From an uncultured Oscillospiraceae bacterium (GTDB lineage Bacteria; Bacillota; Clostridia; Oscillospirales; Oscillospiraceae), in assembly GCA_934623545.1 (NCBI GenBank), contig CAKTVN010000100.1, positions 1 to 6,393 on the forward strand: 6,393 nucleotides of DNA. The letters are read 5' to 3'. Position numbers and translations under genes: made by a program. The notes below the pieces were generated by a model. It ran no database searches and had not been told where the DNA came from. It worked only from the letters and a program-made list of their open reading frames with translations. This document shows positions 1 to 5,829 of this stretch, piece after piece (within the stretch, counting starts at the first letter, position 1; every line of letters starts with the position of its first letter).

Positions 1-40
1 GCGTGTCGCTCCGTTTGCGCCCGTTGAATATTTGACGTAT

Positions 41-75
41 GGAAGTCGAAACAGACGCAGAGTATTTCGACTACC
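41..75. repeat. Inverted repeat, 8-bp perfect core stem
   Basis: The arms AGTCGAAA (44-51) and TTTCGACT (65-72) are exact reverse complements around a 13-nt loop. GG (41-42) and CC (74-75) extend the stem past one A/A mismatch. No T-run follows on either strand, so it is not an obvious terminator. Its role is unknown. Confidence 0.5.
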
Positions 76-159
76 TCACTGGGCTATCCCAATTCGCATC
101 GTTATCGCGTTTTGTCGATGTGGAATATTGTATTGCACTAACCAAACTCCTGGGAAAAT

Positions 160-189
160 CCAAGAAGGGGGCAGCAGCCCCCTTCTTGG
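160..189. terminator. Perfect 13-bp hairpin, probable bidirectional terminator
   Basis: The arms CCAAGAAGGGGGC (160-172) and GCCCCCTTCTTGG (177-189) pair perfectly around the 4-nt loop AGCA. On the plus strand the stem is followed by TCGTTTT. On the minus strand it is followed by ATTTT. Both tails are short and imperfect, but the GC-rich stem with a T-run on each side fits a shared terminator for rel on the minus strand and a possible convergent gene to the left of the window. It is the first hairpin past the rel stop with a T-run in the rel direction, about 204 nt downstream. Confidence 0.6.
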
Positions 190-205
190 TCGTTTTAAGG
201 GGATT

Positions 206-235
206 CCCAAGGGGGAAATCGAAATCCCCCTTGGG
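206..235. repeat. Perfect 11-bp hairpin
   Basis: The arms CCCAAGGGGGA (206-216) and TCCCCCTTGGG (225-235) pair perfectly around the 8-nt loop AATCGAAA. The stem resembles the one at 160-189 (CCAAG followed by a G-run), and both hairpins span exactly 30 nt. On the plus strand a pyrimidine tract, TATTCTTTCTTTC, follows and could give weak termination. No T-run follows on the minus strand. Confidence 0.6.
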
Positions 236-260
236 TATTCTTTCTTTCGACCGTCAACGG

Positions 261-290
261 CGCTTTCTTTCTCATACGAGAAAGAAAGCG
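261..290. repeat. Perfect 13-bp purine/pyrimidine hairpin
   Basis: The arms CGCTTTCTTTCTC (261-273) and GAGAAAGAAAGCG (278-290) pair perfectly around the loop ATAC. This is a third hairpin of exactly 30 nt, with one arm almost all pyrimidine and the other almost all purine. No T-run follows on either strand. The purine arm could also pair with the pyrimidine tract at 240-248, so an alternative fold exists. Confidence 0.6.
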
Positions 291-304
291 GGGGTGAAAC
301 GTCC

Positions 305-325
305 CCGCGCCTTTGGCGCGGTTTT
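305..325 (+). terminator. 7-bp GC hairpin followed by TTTT
   Basis: CCGCGCC (305-311) pairs with GGCGCGG (315-321) around the loop TTT, and TTTT follows directly at 322-325 on the plus strand. The shape suits a short intrinsic terminator for plus-strand transcription entering from the left, but the T-run is only four long and runs into the next hairpin. It could equally be one module of the hairpin array with no terminator role. Confidence 0.4.
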
Positions 326-342
326 GCGCCCTCCGGGCGCAA
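324..342. repeat. Perfect 8-bp hairpin with CCC-TCC-GGG apex
   Basis: TTGCGCCC (324-331) and GGGCGCAA (335-342) pair perfectly around the loop TCC. Its left arm and apex recur at 373-387. No T-run follows. Confidence 0.55.
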
Positions 343-348
343 TGGGGT

Positions 349-374
349 GTCACCCCCTCCGGGGTGACGGTTTT
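349..374. repeat. 8-bp hairpin followed by GGTTTT
   Basis: GTCACCCC (349-356) pairs with GGGGTGAC (361-368) around the loop CTCC, and GGTTTT follows on the plus strand at 369-374. The arrangement copies the hairpin at 305-321 plus TTTT. The word GGGGTG occurs at 291, 344 and 361, so the CACCCC arm has several possible partners. Confidence 0.5.
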
Positions 375-391
375 GCGCCCTCCGGGCACAA
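373..391. repeat. 8-bp hairpin with one mismatch, 2 nt from the rel stop
   Basis: TTGCGCCC (373-380) and GGGCACAA (384-391) form an 8-bp stem with one C/A mismatch around the loop TCC. It is a near copy of the hairpin at 324-342, and the mismatch is the only base of that hairpin that differs. It ends 2 nt from the rel stop codon at 394-396, so it would fold at the very start of the rel 3' untranslated region. Confidence 0.5.
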
Positions 392-393
392 GA

Positions 394-2559
394 TCAGTTC
401 GCCCCCCGGCGGACCTCCGTGACGCCGGAGATGCCGCGCAGACGTGCACGGATGCTGTCCAGCTCCGTCAGATTGTGGACCGGGAAGGAGAGATTGATAA
501 TACCGACCCCACCCGAGAGGCTGCGCGCAGTCATCTCCGTGATGCGCACGCGCAGGCTCGTCAAAATCGTCGCGATGTCCAGCATCATGCCATCGCGGTC
601 CTTCGTCTCCAGCTCCAGCGAGGTGGAGAAGACAGCGTCGGGCTGCTCCGCCCAGGTGACGCGCACCCAGCGTCCGGACTGCGAGGGATCGCCTGCATTT
701 TTGGCGTTGGGGCAGTCCTTGCGGTGGATGGACACGCCGTAGCCCTTGGTGATGAAGCCGATGATCTCGTCGCCGGGGACCGGCGTACAGCAGCGGCTGA
801 ATTTGATCATGCACGAGCCGATGTCCTCGACGATGACGCCGGAGTTGCTCGCAGCGGGCATGGGAGGCGGCTTGATCTGAAGCTGCGGCTCCTTCTGTGC
901 GCGGCTGGCGCGCGTCAGCTCGTCCTTGATGCGGTTGACCGCCTTGACGGCGGTGATGCCGCCAAAGCCGATGGCGGCGTAGAGATCGTCGAGCGACTCA
1001 AACGACACGCGCTTGAGCACGGCGTTTACAACGTCATCGTTTTGCAGGATGTCTGGGTCGATGCTGATGCGGCGCAGCTCGGATTCAAAGCTCGCCTTGC
1101 CGCGGATGATGTTCTCCTCGCGTTTTTCCTTCTTAAACCACTGCTTGATCTTGATGCGCGCCTGATTGGAGCGGCAGATGTTCAGCCAGTCGCGGCTCGG
1201 ACCCTTGGCGGACTTGGAGGTCAGGATCTCCACGATGTCGCCGTTGTGCAGCGGCTCGTCGTAGCTCGCGATACGGTTGTTGACCTTCGCGCCGATCATG
1301 GAGTTGCCGACGGCAGAGTGGATGGCGTAGGCGAAGTCGATCGCCGTGGAGCCAGCAGGCAGGGAGATGACCTTGCCCTTGGGCGTAAAGACGAAGACCT
1401 CGTCGTCGAACATATCGACCTTGAGCGAGTGGATATAATCGTCGGCGTCGACGTCCTGCTGGTTTTCAAGGAGCCTGCGCACCCACTCAAATTCCTTTTC
1501 CGAGCCGTCGCCGGTGTGCTGCTTGTATTTCCAGTGCGCCGCGACGCCGTATTCCGCCGTCTGGTGCATTTCCCAGGTGCGGATCTGCACCTCAAAGGGA
1601 ATGCCCTGCGAGCCGATGACGGTCGTGTGGAGCGACTGATACATATTGGGCTTCGGCGTGGAGATATAGTCCTTGAAGCGCCCGGGGATGGGACTGAAGA
1701 GGTCGTGGATATGACCAAGGACGTTATAGCAGTCGGCGATGTTGTCGACGATCACGCGGAAGGCATAGAGATCGTACAGCTCGTCGATGGTCTTGTTCTG
1801 CGCGCGCATCTTGCGGTAGATCGAATAGGTGTGCTTGACGCGCCCGTAGATCGAGCCGTGGATGCCGACGGAGGCGAGACGGTCGGTGATCTTCGACTGG
1901 ATGGCGTTCATGAAGCTCGTCGCGCTCTGCTCATTTTTTTCGAGATAGTCGATGATCTGCTGATAGCCGTCCGGGTCGAGGTATTGCAGCGACACGTCCT
2001 CAAGCTCCCACTTGATCTTCTGCATTCCGAGCCGGTGCGCCAGCGGCGCGTAGATCTCCATCGTCTCCATGGACTTCGAGATCTGCTTCGCCGGGGACTG
2101 GTATTGCAGCGTGCGGGTGTTGTGCAGACGGTCGGCGATCTTGATGAGGATGACGCGGATGTCCTTGGACATTGCCATGAACATCTTGCGCAGATTCTCC
2201 ATCTGCTGCTCCTCCATCGTGGAATACTGCACGCGCGTCAGCTTCGTGACGCCCTCGACCAGCTCCGCGATGGTCTCGCCGAAGAGGCGGGAGATCTCCT
2301 CGAAGCTCGCGTCGGTATCCTCCAGACAGTCGTGCAGGAGCGCGGCGGCGATGGCGTCGGAGTCCAGCCCGATTTCCGCGACGATCTCCGCGACGGCGAG
2401 CGGGTGGATGATATACGGCTCGCCGGATTTGCGCAGCTGGTTTTTATGCTTCTCGTCGGCGTAGCGGTAGGCGCGCTCGATGAGCGCCATGTCGGCGTTC
2501 GGCGCGTAGCGCTGTACGGCGAGCATCATGGAATTGTAGTGTTCTTCTTTGGTGGTCAT
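394..2559 (-). CDS. rel: Bifunctional (p)ppGpp synthetase/hydrolase, long-form Rel
   Basis: This 721-residue protein transfers pyrophosphate from ATP to GDP or GTP to make (p)ppGpp and also hydrolyses it, setting the stringent response. The HD hydrolase domain (about 30-180) has H52, the H76-D77 pair, E80-D81 and D143 in IADRLHN, so hydrolysis looks intact. The synthetase domain (about 230-345) has D263, the RFKD motif at 294-297 typical of bifunctional enzymes, and E323 in FEVQIRT. A TGS domain (about 385-447), a helical region, a zinc-finger domain with C590, C591, H612 and C616, and a C-terminal ACT domain (about 645-718) follow in the usual order; length is normal for the family. The ATG directly follows the recJ TAA, with AAGGCAGGT six nt upstream serving as the ribosome site inside recJ, so the two are probably translated in series. 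The name relA is also used for this single Firmicute enzyme. Confidence 0.97.
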   Translation of the reverse strand: MTTKEEHYNSMMLAVQRYAPNADMALIERAYRYADEKHKNQLRKSGEPYIIHPLAVAEIVAEIGLDSDAIAAALLHDCLEDTDASFEEISRLFGETIAELVEGVTKLTRVQYSTMEEQQMENLRKMFMAMSKDIRVILIKIADRLHNTRTLQYQSPAKQISKSMETMEIYAPLAHRLGMQKIKWELEDVSLQYLDPDGYQQIIDYLEKNEQSATSFMNAIQSKITDRLASVGIHGSIYGRVKHTYSIYRKMRAQNKTIDELYDLYAFRVIVDNIADCYNVLGHIHDLFSPIPGRFKDYISTPKPNMYQSLHTTVIGSQGIPFEVQIRTWEMHQTAEYGVAAHWKYKQHTGDGSEKEFEWVRRLLENQQDVDADDYIHSLKVDMFDDEVFVFTPKGKVISLPAGSTAIDFAYAIHSAVGNSMIGAKVNNRIASYDEPLHNGDIVEILTSKSAKGPSRDWLNICRSNQARIKIKQWFKKEKREENIIRGKASFESELRRISIDPDILQNDDVVNAVLKRVSFESLDDLYAAIGFGGITAVKAVNRIKDELTRASRAQKEPQLQIKPPPMPAASNSGVIVEDIGSCMIKFSRCCTPVPGDEIIGFITKGYGVSIHRKDCPNAKNAGDPSQSGRWVRVTWAEQPDAVFSTSLELETKDRDGMMLDIATILTSLRVRITEMTARSLSGGVGIINLSFPVHNLTELDSIRARLRGISGVTEVRRGAN

Positions 2560-4629
2560 TTATTTACCTGCCTTCTGCTCTTTCAGGTGTATGAGAATGC
2601 CGCTCTGCGTCAGATCGACCTTGCGCCCATTCGCGCAGAGCGTGATATGTACGGCTTTGGGGCGCATCTCCAGACAGATGAGCCGCTGCTCGGCGAGCAC
2701 GTCGAGACATACGCGCAGCCGCACCGGCTCGCAGGGGCGGCCCGACGCGCGGGCGATCTTGCGGCTGAGGCAGCCAAGCTCCTCACTCAGCGCGCTGTGG
2801 ACGCTGTGCGCGCTGAGATAGCGCCAGAGGTCGACGAAGTCCTGTCGTTCGGGCAGAAGCGCCGCCGCGTCGTTCGGAAGAAGCGTGTCTCCCGCGATGT
2901 GCCGGGCGTAGAGCGCCGCCTGATCGCGGACCTTTTCGCGGAAGGTCTCATCCGGACGGATGTCGACCAGATTGAGCTGCACGGAGCGGATGCCGCGAAA
3001 TTCGTTGATCTGTGGGGTGAAGGCGATCTCGACCAGGTCGCCCACGCCGACGGCGGCGCGCTGCGCGGTCGAGGAAAAGAAGATTGCCTGAAAACTGTCG
3101 CGCCCGCGGCTGAGCCGCAGCCGGAGATGCTTTCCGCCGCCGACCTCGCTCAGGTCCTGAATGGTCAGCCCACGCATACAGAGCACCGGACGCGGGCAGC
3201 CCGCGCCGCACGGCTCCAGCTCGTCGAGCGCCTCGATGTTTTTAAGGGTCAGTAGCTGCGGCGCGATCTCGCAGTCGACGCAGAGCGCCGTGCTGCATTC
3301 GCCGGACTGGAAGAACGCGTCCGCGCGGCTGCAAATGGCGTCGCGAAAGGCATCGATCTGGTCACGCCGAATGGTAAAGCCTGCGGCAAGCTCATGTCCG
3401 CCGTAGCTTTCCAGCAGCGGCGAGAGCTCATGCAGCGCGCCGAACAGGTTGAACCCGCCATACGAGCGCGAGGACGCCTTTCCTTTCTCCCCGTCGAGAC
3501 AGATCAAAAAGGTGGGGCAGCTGTACTCCTCGGCGAGGCGGGAGGCGACGATGCCGACGACGCCCTGATGCCACGATTCGTCCGACAGGACGATGGCGCT
3601 GGGCGATCTGCCCTGCGGGAGCATGGAGACCGCGTCCTGATAGATCTCGGACTCGATCTCCTGCCGGCGGCGGTTGAGACGGCACAGCTGCTGCGCGAGA
3701 TCCGCCGCGCGCATGGGGTCATGCGTCAGAAAAAGCTCGGTCGCGACGTTCACCTCGCCCATGCGCCCGGCGGCGTTGATGCGCGGCGCGAGCGTATAGC
3801 CGATGGTCCCGGCGGTGACGGGCTGGCGGCTGGTGCAGCACTCCGCCATCAGCGCCGCAAGCCCGACGCGCTTCGGCTTTGCGAGCGCGGCAAGCCCCCG
3901 CGCGACCATCGCACGGTTTTCGCCCGTGAGGGGCATGACATCCGCGACGGTGCCAAGGCACAAAAGGTCGCAGAAGCGGTCAAGCAAAGCCTCCTGATCG
4001 CTGCTCAGCGCGGCGGCGAGCTTGAAGGCGACCCCGACACCTGCCAGATCGTGGAGCGGTCCCGCCGCCTGATCGGGGCGGTGCGGGTCGACGACGGCAG
4101 CTGCCGCGGGCAGCGCCGATTTGCATTCATGGTGGTCCGTGATGACCAGATCGATGCCGAGCGTACGGCAGAGCTCCGCCTCGGCGTTTGCGGTGATGCC
4201 GCAGTCGACCGTGACGATGAGCTGCACGCCCTTCTGGTGCAGCGACTCAATGGCGAGCGGATTGAGCCCGTAGCCCTCCTCCAGCCGCGCCGGGATGTAG
4301 CTGCTGACGCGTCCGCCGCGTTCGCGCAGAAATTCCGTCATCAGGCAGGTCGCCGTGATGCCGTCGACATCATAGTCGCCGAAGACGCAGATATGCTCCC
4401 GCCGCTCCAGCGCCCGGCGCACGCGCCGGACTGCCGGCTCCATGTCGAGCAGCTCGAACGGATCGGAGAGCGGGCAGTCGCATGAAAGAAACGCCCGCGC
4501 ACGTTCGGGCGTGTTGTAGCCGCGGCTGCAAAGCACCGCAGCCGTGATCGGGGAAAACCCCGCCTGACGCAGGCGCGTTACGTCTGCATCGCTGTTCGGA
4601 CCGGAAACGGTCCAGGTTCCGTACTTCAC
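2560..4629 (-). CDS. recJ: Single-stranded-DNA-specific 5'-3' exonuclease RecJ
   Basis: RecJ degrades single-stranded DNA 5' to 3' in recombinational, base-excision and mismatch repair, using bound divalent metals. The 689-residue protein shows the DHH phosphoesterase motifs: FGDYDVDG (83-90, D85 and D87), VDCG (141-144), the DHH triad itself (165-167) and GTVAD (226-230). The DHHA1 part has SWHQGVVGIVASRL (352-365), SSRS (386-389) and GGHELAAGF (410-418). An OB-fold region (about 455-556) follows, then a tail of about 130 residues absent from the shorter E. coli enzyme, as in other Firmicutes. The start is GTG (4627-4629); an in-frame TAA lies shortly upstream and the next methionine is residue 63, so no other start fits. 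The ribosome site is weak (GGATG, 10 nt upstream). It is first gene of the recJ-rel operon. Confidence 0.96.
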   Translation of the reverse strand: MKYGTWTVSGPNSDADVTRLRQAGFSPITAAVLCSRGYNTPERARAFLSCDCPLSDPFELLDMEPAVRRVRRALERREHICVFGDYDVDGITATCLMTEFLRERGGRVSSYIPARLEEGYGLNPLAIESLHQKGVQLIVTVDCGITANAEAELCRTLGIDLVITDHHECKSALPAAAAVVDPHRPDQAAGPLHDLAGVGVAFKLAAALSSDQEALLDRFCDLLCLGTVADVMPLTGENRAMVARGLAALAKPKRVGLAALMAECCTSRQPVTAGTIGYTLAPRINAAGRMGEVNVATELFLTHDPMRAADLAQQLCRLNRRRQEIESEIYQDAVSMLPQGRSPSAIVLSDESWHQGVVGIVASRLAEEYSCPTFLICLDGEKGKASSRSYGGFNLFGALHELSPLLESYGGHELAAGFTIRRDQIDAFRDAICSRADAFFQSGECSTALCVDCEIAPQLLTLKNIEALDELEPCGAGCPRPVLCMRGLTIQDLSEVGGGKHLRLRLSRGRDSFQAIFFSSTAQRAAVGVGDLVEIAFTPQINEFRGIRSVQLNLVDIRPDETFREKVRDQAALYARHIAGDTLLPNDAAALLPERQDFVDLWRYLSAHSVHSALSEELGCLSRKIARASGRPCEPVRLRVCLDVLAEQRLICLEMRPKAVHITLCANGRKVDLTQSGILIHLKEQKAGK

Positions 4630-4668
4630 TTCAGATACACATCCAATTTATTCTTTTCTTTTCCTGCT

Positions 4669-4697
4669 ATTATAGCATCCTGCGCCGCATATCACAA
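4669..4697 (-). promoter_or_regulatory. Sigma-A type promoter for recJ-rel
   Basis: On the minus strand TTGTGA (4697-4692) and TATAAT (4674-4669) are separated by 17 nt, and TGC precedes the -10 box as an extended element. The expected transcript start near 4662 gives a leader of about 33 nt before the recJ GTG. It is the only strong minus-strand promoter I see ahead of recJ. Confidence 0.75.
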
Positions 4698-4787
4698 CAG
4701 AAAATCCAGAAAAAGTCCTCCATCCGGTTATGAGGCAGTCGCGGAGACCGCATTTTTGCGCGCCGAGGGGCGAAATCCGGCTTTCTT

Positions 4788-4817
4788 TTGCGTGTGATTT
4801 GTGCTAGAGTGTATAAA
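4788..4817 (+). promoter_or_regulatory. Likely promoter of the metallophosphoesterase gene
   Basis: TTGCGT (4788-4793) and TATAAA (4812-4817) are 18 nt apart, which would start transcription near 4824. An overlapping alternative is the extended -10 TGC-TAGAGT ending at 4810, which lacks a good -35 box. The position, 40-70 nt before the chosen ATG, suits either. Confidence 0.45.
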
Positions 4818-4842
4818 AATATCCGCGCTGGGCGCGGGTCAC

Positions 4843-4851
4843 GGAGGGAGG
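4843..4851 (+). promoter_or_regulatory. Strong ribosome binding site that fixes the start at 4858
   Basis: GGAGGGAGG lies 6 nt before the ATG at 4858. The frame is open further back to a GTG at 4801, but that codon overlaps the promoter and has no ribosome site, so the shorter protein is preferred. Confidence 0.85.
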
Positions 4852-4857
4852 ACGCCT

Positions 4858-5703
4858 ATGAAAAAGCATGGTGCGCGCTGGCTGCTGCCTGCGCTGGCAG
4901 TCCTGACGGCGGCGGGCTGGCTCGGAAACTGCACGGTCGGCACGACGGAATATGTGCTGCGCTGTGCGCGGCTGCCGGAAAGCTTTTCCGGGCTGCGCAT
5001 CGTCCAGATCTCCGATCTGCACGGGATGCAGTTCGGTCCCGGCAACGCGCGGCTGCTCACAGCGGTAAAACAGGCGAAGCCGGATCTCATCGCGCTGACG
5101 GGCGACCTTGCGGACGAGCTTACGGAGCTTTCGGCGCTCCCGGCGTTTTTGACGGAGCTGTCGGCGCTCGCGCCGACATTTTATGTGACCGGCAATCACG
5201 AATGGGTCATGGAGCGGCGGGAGCGCGCGGTGCTGTTCGCGCTTCTGAAGCGCTGTGGCGTGACGCGTCTGAGAAACGAATACCGCGTGCTGCTGCGCGG
5301 CGGCGCGCGCATCGTGCTTGCGGGCGTGGACGACCCGAACGGTCCCGCCGACCAGAAAACGCCGAAGGCGCTGGTGCGCGAGATCCGCGAGCAGGAGGGC
5401 GAAGAGGCATACATCGTCATGCTGGCGCACCGGAACGATCAGCTGCAAAGCTGGGCGTCGCTCAGGGTGGACGTGGTGCTCAGCGGGCACGCGCACGGCG
5501 GGATCGTCCGGCTGCCCGGTGTGGGTGCGGTCTTCGGTACGCACTATGAATTTTTCCCGGAGTACACGGAGGGCGTCTGCGCCGAGGGGCAGACGCAGAT
5601 GGTGGTCAGCCGCGGGCTCGGACCGAGCCACCGCATCCCGCTTCGCATCGGCAACCGCCCGGAGCTTGCGGTCGTGACGCTGGCCAAAGGACATGAAGCG
5701 TAA
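4858..5703 (+). CDS. Membrane-anchored calcineurin-like metallophosphoesterase (YkuE/YaeI-type)
   Basis: This 281-residue protein belongs to the calcineurin-like phosphoesterases, which use two metal ions to hydrolyse phosphomonoesters or diesters. All the metal-site motifs are present in order: SDLH (52-55), TGDL (81-84), GNHE (112-115), H191 in LAHRND and GHAHGG (210-215). A hydrophobic segment at about 8-23 after a Lys/Arg-bearing start would act as a signal anchor or signal peptide, placing the enzyme outside the membrane. There is no twin-arginine motif, unlike Bacillus YkuE, and WLGNC is not a proper lipobox. The relatives LpxG and YaeI act on lipid-linked pyrophosphates, but a Gram-positive host makes that substrate unlikely, so the substrate is unknown. 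It is divergent from recJ with its own promoter; I see no terminator after it, so read-through into the next gene is possible. Confidence 0.9.
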   Translation: MKKHGARWLLPALAVLTAAGWLGNCTVGTTEYVLRCARLPESFSGLRIVQISDLHGMQFGPGNARLLTAVKQAKPDLIALTGDLADELTELSALPAFLTELSALAPTFYVTGNHEWVMERRERAVLFALLKRCGVTRLRNEYRVLLRGGARIVLAGVDDPNGPADQKTPKALVREIREQEGEEAYIVMLAHRNDQLQSWASLRVDVVLSGHAHGGIVRLPGVGAVFGTHYEFFPEYTEGVCAEGQTQMVVSRGLGPSHRIPLRIGNRPELAVVTLAKGHEA

Positions 5704-5731
5704 ACAAATTATAAACAATCATCCGGTATCC

Positions 5732-5759
5732 TTGTTTTTCTGCGGCGGAAAGCTATAAT
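5732..5759 (+). promoter_or_regulatory. Promoter of the zinc-ribbon membrane protein gene
   Basis: TTGTTT (5732-5737) and a perfect TATAAT (5754-5759) are 16 nt apart. The expected start near 5766 leaves a leader of about 64 nt. That leader contains a weak stem, CCGC with GCGG, around 5779-5793, which I do not regard as a riboswitch. Confidence 0.65.
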
Positions 5760-5829
5760 AACAGCATGAAATCAACCGCTTTGTGTGCGGCTTCATAAAA
5801 AATCAGGCTTCAGGATTCGGGGGACGGCT

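Larger units (their letters stand above)
319..387 (+). repeat. Exact 20-nt direct repeat, period 49 nt
   Basis: Positions 319-338 and 368-387 are identical over 20 nt, beginning CGGTTTTGCG and ending CTCCGGGC. Each copy carries a T4 tail of the hairpin before it and most of the hairpin after it. The array therefore reads hairpin, T4, hairpin, then again hairpin, GGT4, hairpin. This points to duplication of a module. Confidence 0.7.
1..393. other. Gene-free intergenic region rich in stem-loops
   Basis: This 393-base stretch between the window edge and the rel stop codon holds no coding region I can support. Two plus-strand frames and two minus-strand frames stay open across much of it. Their translations are low-complexity (Pro, Gly, Arg, Ser) and unlike any family I know. 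The one ATG-started frame (position 39) has no Shine-Dalgarno sequence, and the frames run straight through perfect palindromes, which explains the lack of stops. What it does hold is one inverted repeat at 41-75 and seven between 160 and 391, listed separately. Positions 76-159 show nothing I recognise: no convincing promoter, tRNA or riboswitch. Confidence 0.75.

Noticed and set aside
160..391. CRISPR array
   Set aside because: Although three hairpins are each 30 nt long, their sequences differ and spacing is irregular (starts at 160, 206 and 261). There are no identical repeats with unique spacers and no cas genes.
32..422. Overlapping plus-strand frames (32-367 and 39-422) as small genes
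   Set aside because: No ribosome binding site, low-complexity translation, and stretches that only encode palindromes. One overlaps the end of rel. Such frames are probably often mis-annotated over repeats of this kind.
313..3255. 980-codon open frame on the plus strand, antisense to rel and part of recJ
   Set aside because: It runs opposite two genes with complete family motifs, and its translation is a repetitive Asp, Val, Arg, Leu, Ala mix with no recognisable domain. GC-rich codon use on the real strand removes antisense stops.
3394..4485. 363-codon plus-strand frame antisense to recJ
   Set aside because: Same cause as the larger antisense frame; no ribosome site and no family features.
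4801..4857. GTG at 4801 as the metallophosphoesterase start
   Set aside because: It overlaps the probable -10 region and has no ribosome site, whereas the ATG at 4858 has GGAGGGAGG 6 nt upstream.
4921..4932. Lipoprotein lipobox in the metallophosphoesterase (LGNC, Cys25)
   Set aside because: Asn before the cysteine does not fit the Gly/Ala/Ser expected, so a signal anchor or ordinary signal peptide is more likely.
4804..5718. 304-codon minus-strand frame opposite the metallophosphoesterase
   Set aside because: The plus-strand frame has every metallophosphoesterase motif and a strong ribosome site; the antisense frame has neither.
5766..5829. Riboswitch or attenuator in the leader of the zinc-ribbon gene
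   Set aside because: Only a 4-bp CCGC/GCGG stem is visible, with no T-run and no known riboswitch motif.
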